Shown: positions 8,899 to 17,462 of the stretch, in pieces
Layout: each line of letters opens with the position of its first letter
Numbering within the stretch: position 1 is the first letter of the stretch
NCBI GenBank assembly: GCA_965116565.1
Contig: OZ220699.1
Coordinates: 1,302,001 to 1,366,000 of the forward strand
Reading direction: 5' to 3'
Source: Bin87 sp965116565
GTDB taxonomy: Bacteria > Chloroflexota > Dehalococcoidia > Lucifugimonadales > UBA3495
DNA: 64,000 nucleotides
Program-made: the position numbers and the translations under genes
The notes under the pieces: generated by a model
Told to the model about the DNA's origin: nothing
Seen by the model: the letters and a program-made list of their open reading frames with translations, nothing else
The model's database searches: none

Positions 8899-8984
8899 GA
8901 TGCCTTCCCTCCTGCTTTGGGCCTGCATAGGTTGGTCGCACGGTGGTCAGCGCGAGGATTTTGGGGCCGCCGACTATCGTGCGA

Positions 8985-9383
8985 TCAACATCGTTCCAAT
9001 CTTCCAGCCCAGCCGCGCCGGCCCGTCCGCACTTCGACCAACCTTTCGTCAGGCGTATCTACGGCCAGTTTCAATGTTTGGAGCGTGGTCGCGCCGATGC
9101 ACTGGCCGCTTTCGTCTGGCCAGAAAGCCACTGGTGCGACTCCGCTTACGCTGTGGCCGTCATCCAGGGTGATGGTCAGCAGAGCGTCTCCGTATCCGCA
9201 CTCAACTTCAGAGCCGTCAGCGGTAACGTAGGTAAACCTCCGTCTGGGCTGGATGCCCAGACCCTCCAGCAGAGTGGCGGGGAACGCAGAGTCGGTGGCT
9301 CCGGTGTCAACCAACGCCTGCGTTTCGTGGGCATCGCCCCCTGCCAGGTTGGCGACGCTTACTTTCGCGTAAAAGATGCCCAT
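8985..9383 (-). CDS. Retropepsin-like aspartic protease
   Basis: 132 residues with the single-lobe aspartic protease signature ALVDTGATDSAFP (D26-T-G) and a downstream hydrophobic-hydrophobic-Gly block near IGATTLQTLKLAVD, the arrangement of clan AA proteases that work as homodimers. No transmembrane segment or signal peptide. Bacterial stand-alone members are common but mostly uncharacterised. Lies 37 bp downstream of the alpha/beta hydrolase and 86 bp upstream of the Rieske gene, all minus strand, so possibly one transcript. Confidence 0.72.
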   Translation of the reverse strand: MGIFYAKVSVANLAGGDAHETQALVDTGATDSAFPATLLEGLGIQPRRRFTYVTADGSEVECGYGDALLTITLDDGHSVSGVAPVAFWPDESGQCIGATTLQTLKLAVDTPDERLVEVRTGRRGWAGRLERC

Positions 9384-9420
9384 GCCTGTCTCCAGTCCGT
9401 GAGTCCGCCGGATCTCGAGT

Positions 9421-10200
9421 CTAACGCTTCTCGGAGTACCGTCCCATGAAGCCCCTGATAGCGTCGAAGTACTGTCTCATTTCCACATACATCAGGTCGT
9501 TGTGCCCCGCGCCCGGGATGATCTCCAGGTGCTTGTTGGGAGTCTGCAACTTGTTGAACATGTCAACCGCGTCCGCCAGCGGCGAGGACTCGTCCCATTG
9601 ACCGTGGATCACCAGCGTCGGGATGTCGATGGCGTAGAACCTGGCTTGGTAATCGTCCTCCAGCGCCTGCGCCACCTCCGGGTCCAGCGCCTGTGCGACC
9701 CTGCCCAGGTTGGCCCGTCCGCTTTCGATGATCACGCCGTTGATCCGGTCCGCGGCGCTTGCGGCCAACTCGCCCGCGGAGTGGCGGCCCATCGAACGCC
9801 CCATCACGTACAGCGGCCCGGTGAACCGCAGAGCGCTCATCGTTTCCAACAGCCAGTCCAGCACCTCGTGCGCGTCGGACAGGATCGCATTGAAACTCGG
9901 AGACCCGCTGGACGCGCCGAATCCCCGGTAGTCGGCCACAAAAAAGTTCGCGCCGATCCTGTTGTAGAGCGGCGCGATCTCGTCGTAGCGGGCCACGTTC
10001 TCGCCGCCGCCGTAGAAAAACAGGACGGTGGGATTTCCGCGTCCCACCGCAAAGAATCGGCACGACAGCGTGGTCCCGTCGGCAACGGTGATGCCATAGT
10101 CCACCGCGCCGTCGGGGGTCTCGGTCCAGCCCCGCAGCGGATGAAAGGAACCCGCCGACCCCTCGGCGGTGTCCAGCACGGAGTAGTCAACGGCAGTCAT
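9421..10200 (-). CDS. Alpha/beta hydrolase (serine aminopeptidase S33-like)
   Basis: 259 residues from ATG 10200, with GGAGG nine bases upstream. Fold order: FFYGGGENVARY oxyanion loop, VADYRGFGASSG, nucleophile elbow MGRSMGRHSAG, acid in VIHGQWDESSPLADA and base in PGAGHNDLMY, giving an intact Ser-Asp-His triad. It resembles the FrsA/Bem46-like intracellular hydrolases; substrate unknown. Divergent from the LLM oxidoreductase at 10289, with a short shared promoter region. Confidence 0.78.
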   Translation of the reverse strand: MTAVDYSVLDTAEGSAGSFHPLRGWTETPDGAVDYGITVADGTTLSCRFFAVGRGNPTVLFFYGGGENVARYDEIAPLYNRIGANFFVADYRGFGASSGSPSFNAILSDAHEVLDWLLETMSALRFTGPLYVMGRSMGRHSAGELAASAADRINGVIIESGRANLGRVAQALDPEVAQALEDDYQARFYAIDIPTLVIHGQWDESSPLADAVDMFNKLQTPNKHLEIIPGAGHNDLMYVEMRQYFDAIRGFMGRYSEKR

Positions 10201-10228
10201 GGCGGTCCTCCCTGCGGCAAGTGGCCGC

Positions 10229-10236
10229 ATTATACT
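10229..10236. promoter_or_regulatory. Overlapping divergent -10 elements
   Basis: In the 88-bp gap between divergent genes, ATTATACT reads as a perfect TATAAT on the minus strand (10234-10229) and TATACT on the plus strand (10231-10236). No strong -35 box is seen on either side at 17 bp. The positions fit short leaders for the hydrolase (minus) and the LLM oxidoreductase (plus). Confidence 0.4.
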
Positions 10237-10288
10237 ATGACCTCGCGACCTGTTCGGCGCTCTCAGCGCCACTCGGAGGCAAAACAAA

Positions 10289-11398
10289 ATGGCAAAGATG
10301 GAAATCGGACTCTACGACGTGCTGGATCAGGCCCAGATGGAGTCCCACACCGTGGCCGCCGACGTGTATGACGAGCACATCCGCGGCGCGCAGGAAGCGG
10401 AGCAGATGGGCTATCGGTACTACTTTTCCATCGAGCACCAGACTTCCGACGTCAGCTTCCTCAGTTCGCCCAGCGTGTACCTCACCGCGTTGGCCCGCGC
10501 CACCAGCGTCATGCGGTTCGGCGTGATGATCTACCAGCTCCCCTTCCACCATCCCATCCGCCTGGCCGAGGACGTTGCGATGCTCGACCACCTGTCCCGC
10601 GGGCGGGTTGAGTTCGGCGCGGGCACCGGCGTCACCAGCCACGAATTCATGCGCTGGAACGTGGACTTCGACCGCCGCCGCGACATGAGCGAAGAAGCCT
10701 TGGACGTCATCCTCATGGCCTGGAAAGAAGGCAGCGTCACCTACGAGGGGGAGTTTTTCAAATTTGACGAGGTGCTGACCACGCCCGACACGTACCAGAA
10801 ACCGTACCCGCCGGTCTGGTTCGGCTGCCACAGCGCGGCCAGCTTCGAGTACGCGGCCCGAAACAACTTCCACGTGTCGCAGAACATCGATGTCGACCCG
10901 GTGATCGCTGAAAAATTCGACACCTGGCGCAACCTTTGGCAGCAGGCCGGCCATGACGGCCCCATGCCCAAAACCTTCCTGACCCGCCACGTCCACGTCG
11001 CCGAGACCGACGCCAAGGCCCGCGAGCAGGCGGAGCCGTACCTGGCCACCGCCGCCTTCCCCTCGGCAATCCCCGCCGGCAAGGGCCGCGACATTATAGG
11101 AGAAACCCGCATCGGCTACGGACCCCACGGCATGCGCGGCGATGACCCGGGCACGCCGGAGCGGGCCGAGCTACGCCGCACCTTCCGCGAGCGGGCCCAG
11201 TCCTACGACTTCTGGATCGACAACGGCATCGCCCTGGTGGGCAGCCCCGCAACCGTGGCGAAAAAGCTGCAGGAACAGCATGACCTTATCGGCCACGACA
11301 TCTTCTGCGCCCGCCACCTATTCGGATACATCGCTCCCGAGGCCGCCAGACAGTCCATCCGCCTCTTTGCCGAGGAAGTCATGCCCTCCTTCGCCTAG
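10289..11398 (+). CDS. LLM class flavin-dependent oxidoreductase
   Basis: 369-residue luciferase-like monooxygenase fold protein, full length. Marks of the family: YYFSIEHQTSD near residue 45, TSVMRFGVMIYQLPFHHP, LDHLSRGRVEFGAGTGVT with its phosphate-binding region, and a long insertion before the C-terminal helix. Uses FMN or F420 to oxidise a small substrate, which cannot be named here. SD is the GGAGG at 10276-10280. Two more members occur in this window (50336 and 60742), a gene density seen in SAR202-type genomes. Confidence 0.85.
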   Translation: MAKMEIGLYDVLDQAQMESHTVAADVYDEHIRGAQEAEQMGYRYYFSIEHQTSDVSFLSSPSVYLTALARATSVMRFGVMIYQLPFHHPIRLAEDVAMLDHLSRGRVEFGAGTGVTSHEFMRWNVDFDRRRDMSEEALDVILMAWKEGSVTYEGEFFKFDEVLTTPDTYQKPYPPVWFGCHSAASFEYAARNNFHVSQNIDVDPVIAEKFDTWRNLWQQAGHDGPMPKTFLTRHVHVAETDAKAREQAEPYLATAAFPSAIPAGKGRDIIGETRIGYGPHGMRGDDPGTPERAELRRTFRERAQSYDFWIDNGIALVGSPATVAKKLQEQHDLIGHDIFCARHLFGYIAPEAARQSIRLFAEEVMPSFA

Positions 11399-11430
11399 CT
11401 CCGGGTGAGGTGTGGATGGTCGGTTTCCCG

Positions 11431-12213
11431 CTAGGCGTGCATCCGGTCGTAGGCCGACAGCCGTTCGATACCATGCTCTTCGTCGTATTGCGCGGCGGAG
11501 ACCAACTGGCCCGTCATGGTTTCAGGGGTCTGCAGGGCCATGTGCACCGCGACCTCGGCGATGTCGTCCGGCAATCTCATCCGCTTGTGGATTTCGTCGT
11601 CATAGTCGTCGTTGGGCCTGGTCAAGTTCCAGCCGGGATCCAGTATGTTGACGGCGATGCCAAAGTCCTTCACCTCATCCGCCAGCGACTCGCTCAGTCG
11701 CTCCACCGCCGCCTTGGCCGCTCCGTAGGACGCCTGTCCGGCCCGGCCCCGACGCGCCACGTTCATCGACGTGAGGTTGACGATCACGCCGCTCCGACGC
11801 TCGATCATGTGCGGCAGCACGGCCTTGCACGTCATGAAGGTGGTCGTCAGGTTCGATTCAATCACCCGCTGCCACTCGTCTTCAGTGATGTCCAGCACCG
11901 TCACCGCGTGGGTCAGGTCGTTGGTGAATAGACGATACCCGCCCACGTTGTTCACCAGTATGTCGATCTTGCCCAGCTCTCTGATGGTTTCGTGCGCCGC
12001 CCGGCCCGCACCTTCGCTGGTGGTGAGCTCGGCGTTGACCGTGTGGGCGCGGCGCCCCAGGGCGCGAATTTCCGAGCCGACGGCGTCCAACTCCGACGGT
12101 GTGCGGGCCACAATGGCGACGTCCGCTCCCTCGCGGGCGTAGGCCAGAGCCATGGAGCGGCCCAATCCACGGCCTCCTCCGGTCACCAGGGCGACTTTGC
12201 CTTCCAGTTGCAT
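11431..12213 (-). CDS. SDR family oxidoreductase
   Basis: 260-residue classical short-chain dehydrogenase/reductase from ATG 12213. Cofactor motif VTGGGRGLGRSMA, structural motif ILVNNVGGYRLF (NNVG rather than NNAG), catalytic Ser in VNLTSMNVA and the YxxxK pair in SYGAAKAAVERL. Downstream end of a minus-strand run that begins with the MBL hydrolase; the gap to the CodA-like amidohydrolase is 25 bp. Probably a 3-hydroxy/3-oxo step in the same catabolic route as the hot-dog dehydratases, which is inference from context. Confidence 0.85.
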   Translation of the reverse strand: MQLEGKVALVTGGGRGLGRSMALAYAREGADVAIVARTPSELDAVGSEIRALGRRAHTVNAELTTSEGAGRAAHETIRELGKIDILVNNVGGYRLFTNDLTHAVTVLDITEDEWQRVIESNLTTTFMTCKAVLPHMIERRSGVIVNLTSMNVARRGRAGQASYGAAKAAVERLSESLADEVKDFGIAVNILDPGWNLTRPNDDYDDEIHKRMRLPDDIAEVAVHMALQTPETMTGQLVSAAQYDEEHGIERLSAYDRMHA

Positions 12214-12238
12214 CTCTGCTTCACCTCTCTGCGTCGGT

Positions 12239-13471
12239 TCACAACCGCGGAGCCTCGACAATTGCAGGCGGGCGGTGGAAGGTGCGCCTTCCGGCCTTGA
12301 AAGCCATCGTCGGAGCGATCACCTCAGATACCGCCGCGGCGCGGCTGTCGCAATCCAGCGCCACCAGGTCGGCGGCCTGGCCCACCGCGACCCCGTATTC
12401 CGGCAAGCGCATCAGGCGGGCGGCGCGGTCGGTCACCATCTCGTAGCATCCCTCCATCGCTTGCCGGTCCCCCACCTGGCAGATGTTGGCATACAGGTTG
12501 GCTATGCGGACCAGCGAGCAATCGCCAAAGGGCGTGAACGGATTCAGCACGTTGTTGGTGGAGAGCGAGCAGTTCACACCCTCGTCCAGCATCAGGTGCG
12601 CCGGAGTAACCCCTCGCATGACCGCGTGATCCTGGTGTCTCCCCATCAGGTAAAGGTCGGTCGCCGGGAGGACGGTGACTGCCACCCCCGCTGAGGCCAG
12701 CCGCTGTGCCTGTTCCCGGAACCGCTCCGGAGGCAACGCCGACAGTTTTGTTACGTGGCCGATGGCTACGCGTCCGCCGTATCCATGGCGTTCCGTCAGA
12801 TCGCACACGTAGTCCATGTCCAGGGTCGCGGCATCCGGCCCGAAATCCAGGTGCATGTCGATGTCGATATCGAACTCCCTGGCAATTTCAAACACGCGGT
12901 CGATCTGGCCCCTCGGGTCGCTGTCGGTGTACGGGGCAGCGCCCACCACCGAACCGCCCCGACGCAGGCCCTCTACCATCAATTCGTCGGTGCCTGGGTT
13001 ATTGAGCAACCCCTCCTGGGGGAATATGCAGATCTCGATGTCCATGGCCCACTTGAACTCCTGCACCAGCGGCAGGATGCCTTCCAGGCTGCGCAGGCCG
13101 ATGACTGGGTCCACCTCCAGGTGGGTGCGGGTGTGGGTGGTGCCGTTGAGGACGCACTTTTCCAACGTTCGTTTGGCGCGCCGATAAACGTCCTCCGGCG
13201 TGAACTCGCCCTTGAGGCGCGCAACCTCGCCGATGGCCTCGTCCAGTCCGCCCTGTGCCGAAGACAGGCGGTCCAGCAGGCAGGACTTGTCGAGGTGGAT
13301 ATGCGTCTCAACAAAACCCGGCGTCACCAACGCGCCGCCCAGGTCGTACTCCCGGGCGTCCGCTTCCAGGCCGGCCCCGATAGCCGCTATACGCCCGTTC
13401 TCGATGCCAATATCCACCAGGAGCGCATCGGGACCGTCGGCGATCCTCGCGTTACTCAGGATGGTGTCCAT
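12239..13471 (-). CDS. CodA-like amidohydrolase
   Basis: 410-residue metal-dependent amidohydrolase of the cytosine-deaminase-like group. First metal motif THIHLDKS (HxH), then DMHLDFGPD, VAIGHVTKLSALP, and the C-terminal SLSTNNVLNPFTPFGD. In E. coli CodA the last region reads HDDVFDPW with the catalytic Asp; here the equivalent residues appear to be Asn. This substitution defines a subgroup that I believe is widespread, so cytosine need not be the substrate. Lies between the hot-dog pair and the SDR in the same orientation. Confidence 0.78.
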   Translation of the reverse strand: MDTILSNARIADGPDALLVDIGIENGRIAAIGAGLEADAREYDLGGALVTPGFVETHIHLDKSCLLDRLSSAQGGLDEAIGEVARLKGEFTPEDVYRRAKRTLEKCVLNGTTHTRTHLEVDPVIGLRSLEGILPLVQEFKWAMDIEICIFPQEGLLNNPGTDELMVEGLRRGGSVVGAAPYTDSDPRGQIDRVFEIAREFDIDIDMHLDFGPDAATLDMDYVCDLTERHGYGGRVAIGHVTKLSALPPERFREQAQRLASAGVAVTVLPATDLYLMGRHQDHAVMRGVTPAHLMLDEGVNCSLSTNNVLNPFTPFGDCSLVRIANLYANICQVGDRQAMEGCYEMVTDRAARLMRLPEYGVAVGQAADLVALDCDSRAAAVSEVIAPTMAFKAGRRTFHRPPAIVEAPRL

Positions 13472-13522
13472 GCCGTCCCGCCCGGGAGCTCTGATGAATA
13501 CTGACCGTTTCGCGAGTTGGGG

Positions 13523-13975
13523 CTACTCATCCTGCGGCAGAAACGCGTTGGGGACGACTGCGCTGCCCTGGCCCACGCCGGTGGTATCGCCGCGCTGGTT
13601 CTCAACCTTTACGTCCACCGACACCCGGCTGCCGTTCACCTCACGACTCACGCCGGTCACGGTCCCCGTGAATGTGATGGTATCGCCCGGCCGCACCGGA
13701 CGCAGGAATCTCAAGTCAACGGTCCCGGTGTGGTTGTAAACGTCGCTGCCGAAGTATCGGCGCAGCAGTTCGAGGGCGAACGACAACGACATCCTTCCCG
13801 AAGCCACCGTCCCCTCGGTTCCCAGGGTCTCGCGGGCGGTCTCTTCGTCGGTAAACTGCGACGGCTCGGAGTCTCCGCCACTGCCCTCGAACAGGTTGAT
13901 GGCTTCCTGGGTCATTTCCTTTACCAGCGGGGGCAGCTCGTCCCCCACCTCGTAGGCGCGAACTAGCCTCCCCAT
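13523..13975 (-). CDS. MaoC-like hot-dog dehydratase, second half
   Basis: 150 residues. Contains the MaoC-type hot-dog helix and sheet: VASGRMSLSFALELLRRYFG, followed by LRFLRPVRPGDTITFTGTV and VDVKVENQRGD. MaoC-type enzymes hydrate enoyl-CoA substrates. Its start overlaps the end of the upstream hot-dog gene by 13 bp, so the two are made together and probably form one heteromeric dehydratase. The catalytic Asp/His pair is not in its classic DxxxxH form, so activity may reside in the partner or need the complex. Confidence 0.72.
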   Translation of the reverse strand: MGRLVRAYEVGDELPPLVKEMTQEAINLFEGSGGDSEPSQFTDEETARETLGTEGTVASGRMSLSFALELLRRYFGSDVYNHTGTVDLRFLRPVRPGDTITFTGTVTGVSREVNGSRVSVDVKVENQRGDTTGVGQGSAVVPNAFLPQDE

Positions 13976-14382
13976 TTTTTGCCGACCTCCGTGGGTTGCT
14001 TGAGCTCGTGGGTGATCACGCGGTCGATCAGCCGGCCGTCCTCGTCAACCGAAACCGCTTCGGTGACGATGTAGTTTTTGCCCCGGCGCAGGTACTTGTC
14101 GGCGATCCACGCCCGCACCGTGATGGTCTTGCCGGCGACGGGAGGGTTGTAGCAGTGGAACGCGCACCGTGCGTTGACCGAACCGGCGTCCCGGTACCGG
14201 GCGTTGTACTGCTTCACGTCCACCTTGTGGGAGATGGTCGGGAAGCTGGCCTCCGGGTCCATAACCCCCTGGCGGTAGGTGTCGATCATCTCCTGCGTGA
14301 GGAGGTACTGGTACGTCTCGAAGGTCTCGCCGACCTCCAGCGCGTCCCAGTCCAGGAGTATTCGGTCATCTGCTGCTACCAT
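13963..14382 (-). CDS. FAS1/MaoC N-terminal-type hot-dog dehydratase
   Basis: 139 residues, starting after AAAGGAAG. WDALEVGETFETYQYLLT near the N-terminus, and VKQYNARYRDAGSVNARCAF and ITVRAWIADKYLRRGKNYI in the core, match the N-terminal hot-dog half (MaoC_dehydrat_N type) that pairs with a MaoC-like half. Overlap with the next gene supports a two-subunit enoyl-CoA or beta-hydroxyacyl dehydratase. Substrate unknown; the surrounding aminotransferase, SDR and amidohydrolase suggest degradation of a nitrogen-containing organic acid. Confidence 0.72.
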   Translation of the reverse strand: MVAADDRILLDWDALEVGETFETYQYLLTQEMIDTYRQGVMDPEASFPTISHKVDVKQYNARYRDAGSVNARCAFHCYNPPVAGKTITVRAWIADKYLRRGKNYIVTEAVSVDEDGRLIDRVITHELKQPTEVGKKWGG

Positions 14383-14429
14383 AGCTGCACTTCCTTTCGT
14401 TTCACGTGTGATTGGGGATGCCAGGCCGG

Positions 14430-15230
14430 CTAGATGCCCCGCCAGGAACGCCGTCCGTCGACCCGCACGAAGTGGCCGAATCCTGGGTCGGGAAAGTGCC
14501 CGGCGGACACCAGGATCCCCTCGCTCTCCAGCATGTCCAGTACCGAATGCCGGGTGCTCCGGGACAGGTCCGGCTCTATGTCAAATATCGGGCACCAGTC
14601 GGTGTAATGCGCCTGGGCCGGGTTATGCGCCACGTCGCCCAGGATGTAGCCCCGCTCGCCGCCCGAGGCGATCATGATGGAGACGTGGCCCGGGGTATGC
14701 CCCGGCGTGGAGACCGTGGTGAGCTCGTCGGTGATTTGGTAATCGTCGTCAATGAGGTCTATAAACCCCAAACCCTCCAGGGGCACCACCTGGTCGCGCA
14801 CATGCGTGGCGCCGGCCAGCAAGTCGGGCTGGGTCCAGTAGTCCCAGTCCCTCCTGGGAACCAGGTATCGGGCGTTGGGGAAGTTCGGTTTGCCGTCAGT
14901 CAGGTTCCAGCCCACGTGGTCGGGATGCAGGTGCGTGAACACCACCAGGTCGACGGCCTCCCGGTCGACTCCCTTGGCCTCCATGTCGGACATGAGTGTG
15001 CCGTCGGGGGCCTGCAGGCCGGTATCTACGATGATCAGCTTGCCCTGGGAGCGGACACACGTGGTGCCATATCTGCTCCGGATCTGCTCGTCTTCGTCCA
15101 GAAGCTCGGGGAACTCCCGCCATTGTTCGATGGTGGTATCCGGGAATGGTGTGAAGGGAGACCGGATGGGCATTCCATCGTTCAAAGCCAGTAGTTCGAC
15201 GTTGCCGACGCTGGTTGTGTAGCTGGGCAT
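14430..15230 (-). CDS. MBL fold metallo-hydrolase
   Basis: 266 residues from ATG 15230 (GAGAGG upstream). The dinuclear zinc motif is FTHLHPDHVGW (HxHxDH), with a second metal His in VSTPGHTPGHVSI and an Asp in YILGDVAHN. This is the pattern of the AHL-lactonase/arylsulfatase-like part of the metallo-beta-lactamase superfamily, probably a hydrolase of a small ester or lactone. First gene of the minus-strand run, divergent from the class III aminotransferase across a 145-bp gap. Confidence 0.82.
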   Translation of the reverse strand: MPSYTTSVGNVELLALNDGMPIRSPFTPFPDTTIEQWREFPELLDEDEQIRSRYGTTCVRSQGKLIIVDTGLQAPDGTLMSDMEAKGVDREAVDLVVFTHLHPDHVGWNLTDGKPNFPNARYLVPRRDWDYWTQPDLLAGATHVRDQVVPLEGLGFIDLIDDDYQITDELTTVSTPGHTPGHVSIMIASGGERGYILGDVAHNPAQAHYTDWCPIFDIEPDLSRSTRHSVLDMLESEGILVSAGHFPDPGFGHFVRVDGRRSWRGI

Positions 15231-15375
15231 ATCGGTATCGCCTCTCGGTGTGTTGGCCGTGTAAAACCGCATCGTTCCGAGCATGATAACACCCTCCACG
15301 TCGGCGTTGACGTGTTAGACTGGCGCGGCGACAAACGTCCCAAAATTGCGCCAGGCGCCACATCCGGAGGCAAGC

Positions 15376-16755
15376 ATGGCTACCCATACTGAAACCGCGG
15401 TCAACGACCTGCAAAGGACCGCCCTGGAAAACCTCTGGGTGTACCTGCGCGAACCCAGCGACATGGCCGAGAAGGGTGAGCCCCAGATCTTTGTGGAGGG
15501 CAGGGGTTGCCAGGTAACCGACGCGCTGGGCAACACCTACATCGACGCCATGTCCGGCCTCTGGCTGAAGAACGTGGGTTACGGCCAGAAGGAAATCGCG
15601 GACGCCGCCTACGAGCAGATGCTCAAGATCACCTATATGCCCCTGGGCACCACCACCGAGCCCACGGTCATGCTGTCGGAAAAGGTCGCGTCCATGATGC
15701 CGGGCGATCTCTCCCGCTGCTTCTTCACCAGCGGCGGCTCCGAGTCGGTGGAAACCGCTTTGAAGCTGTCCCGTGCCTATTTCAAGCGCATGGGCGAACC
15801 GCTGCGCACCAAGTTCATCAGCCGCCGGGACTCGTACCACGGCGCGACCATGGGCGCAATGGCCCTGGGCGGCAACTTCCTCTACCCCAGGGAAGACTAT
15901 GAACCCCTCATGCCCAACGCATTCCACGCTCCCCAGCCCAACTTCTACCGCTGCGAGTTCAACAGCGCATCGCCGGAGGAATGCGGCCAACGCTGCGTGG
16001 ACGCCATCGAGAACATCATCCAGTTCCAGGGTCCCGAAACTGTGGCGGCAGTTATCGCCGAACCCATCTCCAGCCCCATGGGAGCGGTGGTGCCGCCGGA
16101 CAACTACTGGCCCCTGCTCCGAGAACTGTGCGACAAGTACGGCTGCCTGCTGATCGCCGATGAGGTGATCACTGGTTTCGGCCGCACCGGCAAATGGTTC
16201 GGCTGCAACCACTGGGACATCGTGCCGGACATGATGACCGTGGCCAAAGGCATAACCAGCGGGTACATCCCCATGGGCGGAACCATCCTGCGCAAGCACA
16301 TCGCCGACGCGTTCGTCGGCAGCCCCCGAGCGGCCTTCCGGCACGTGATTACCTTCGGCGGCCATCCGGTGGCAGCGGCGGCTTCGCTGAAGAACCTGGA
16401 AATCATGGAACGGGAGGGGATGGTTGAAAACTCGGCCAGAATGGGGAAGTACCTGCTGGACGGTCTCGAAGAACTCAAGCAGAAACACTCCATCATCGGC
16501 AACGTGCGGGGCCTGGGCCTCATGTGCGGACTGGAGATGGTCAAGGACCGGGAGACTAAGGAGCATTTCCCGGCGGACGCCGGCCTCGGCCCCAGGTTGA
16601 CCCAGGGCTTCGCCGACCAGGGCCTGTTCCTGCGCGGCGGCGACCTCATGAACATCATGCCTCCCCTGTGTGTCACTCCCGGCGAGATTGAACAGATCGT
16701 CTCCACCATGGACGGGGTGATCGGCCAGGTGGCCTCAGATTTGGGAGCCGCGTAA
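15376..16755 (+). CDS. Class III PLP-dependent aminotransferase
   Basis: 459 residues from ATG 15376 (GGAGG at 15365). Class III signature: FFTSGGSESVETALKLSRAY, the YHGATMGAM block, LLIADEVITGFGRTG, and the PLP lysine in TVAKGITSGYIPMG. Resembles omega-amino acid:pyruvate or taurine:pyruvate aminotransferases, which take an amino group from a terminal amine to pyruvate. The exact donor cannot be read from the sequence. Divergent to the MBL-MaoC-amidohydrolase-SDR run, which may process the resulting aldehyde or acid. Followed by a 13-bp perfect hairpin. Confidence 0.87.
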   Translation: MATHTETAVNDLQRTALENLWVYLREPSDMAEKGEPQIFVEGRGCQVTDALGNTYIDAMSGLWLKNVGYGQKEIADAAYEQMLKITYMPLGTTTEPTVMLSEKVASMMPGDLSRCFFTSGGSESVETALKLSRAYFKRMGEPLRTKFISRRDSYHGATMGAMALGGNFLYPREDYEPLMPNAFHAPQPNFYRCEFNSASPEECGQRCVDAIENIIQFQGPETVAAVIAEPISSPMGAVVPPDNYWPLLRELCDKYGCLLIADEVITGFGRTGKWFGCNHWDIVPDMMTVAKGITSGYIPMGGTILRKHIADAFVGSPRAAFRHVITFGGHPVAAAASLKNLEIMEREGMVENSARMGKYLLDGLEELKQKHSIIGNVRGLGLMCGLEMVKDRETKEHFPADAGLGPRLTQGFADQGLFLRGGDLMNIMPPLCVTPGEIEQIVSTMDGVIGQVASDLGAA

Positions 16756-16800
16756 CGGCATAGTGCCGCTGCCATCCGGGCAGCATGATTCAACTTCAAA

Positions 16801-16832
16801 TCCGTCGCCCGGCGCAACAGCCGGGCGACGGA
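16801..16832. terminator. Perfect 13-bp hairpin after the aminotransferase gene
   Basis: TCCGTCGCCCGGC and its exact reverse complement are separated by six bases (GCAACA), 45 bp after the aminotransferase stop. There is no T-run after the stem, so it may work as a terminator without a U-tract, an mRNA 3' stabiliser, or a repeat. Position and stem strength favour a 3'-end role. Confidence 0.45.
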
Positions 16833-17043
16833 CATTGGTTGCTCACGCCGCAATCTCGGGATAGCAGGCCGGCGCCCCACGCCGGTACCCAGCCAGGTTT
16901 GCCCACGCTCGTACAGTTCGCGTCGTGTGAGCGGTGGTGCTTTGAGAACAGCCGGTGTTCAAAGCTGGAGTTTACATAAAATTTAGGGAAAGTATAAAGG
17001 CAGGGTAAGCTGGCCTGACCCGAATTCCACTAAAGGCCCAGCC

Positions 17044-17462
17044 ATGCCCGCCCTGCCCAATGTCATTGTACCGATACTCTCCCCCTTCACAATGCTGTTC
17101 ACCAATCCAACTTGGCGGAAGGCCCAAGTACTGCTGGTGGGCGCGATCTGACCCCGGGTCAGCGCACCGTCGCCGCGTCGTTGCGCGTTATGGACCTGAG
17201 CCGCGTCATGGGCCTGAGCGCAGACCGCAACTATGCTCGCTACCATCACGTGCTGAACTGAGGGACGTGGTCGCCCCTTGCAGTGTCCCAGGTCTTGCTC
17301 CGGCTGCTGATCCAGCCCCTCGACCACGGCGACGGTCCGCTGGTGTTCGGGATGCGATCATTGACCAATCGGGAAACCCTGGAGCGGCGTCGCGGCGCTG
17401 AGATCCAGGCGCGGGGCATTTACCGGGACGCGGTTCGCTCCAGTCGCCACCAACTGGTCAAC
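17044..17462 (+). pseudogene. Relic of a DDE transposase (N-terminal part)
   Basis: From ATG 17044 the frame reads MPALPNVIVPILSPFTMLF and TWRKAQVLLVGAI, meets TGA at 17149, continues one frame over (LTPGQRTVAASLRVM, YARYHHVLN), meets another stop, and then reads SPLAVSQVLLRLLIQPL and ARGIYRDAVRSSRHQLVN. Together these are the N-terminal third of a large DDE transposase family recognised by the ARGIYRDAVRSS block. At least one frameshift and an internal stop disable it, and it breaks off at ~17460 where an IS110 fragment begins. Confidence 0.7.

Noticed and set aside
14896..16566. 556-codon minus-strand frame across the aminotransferase
   Set aside because: Antisense to a full class III aminotransferase with all motifs; GC-rich codon mirror effect.
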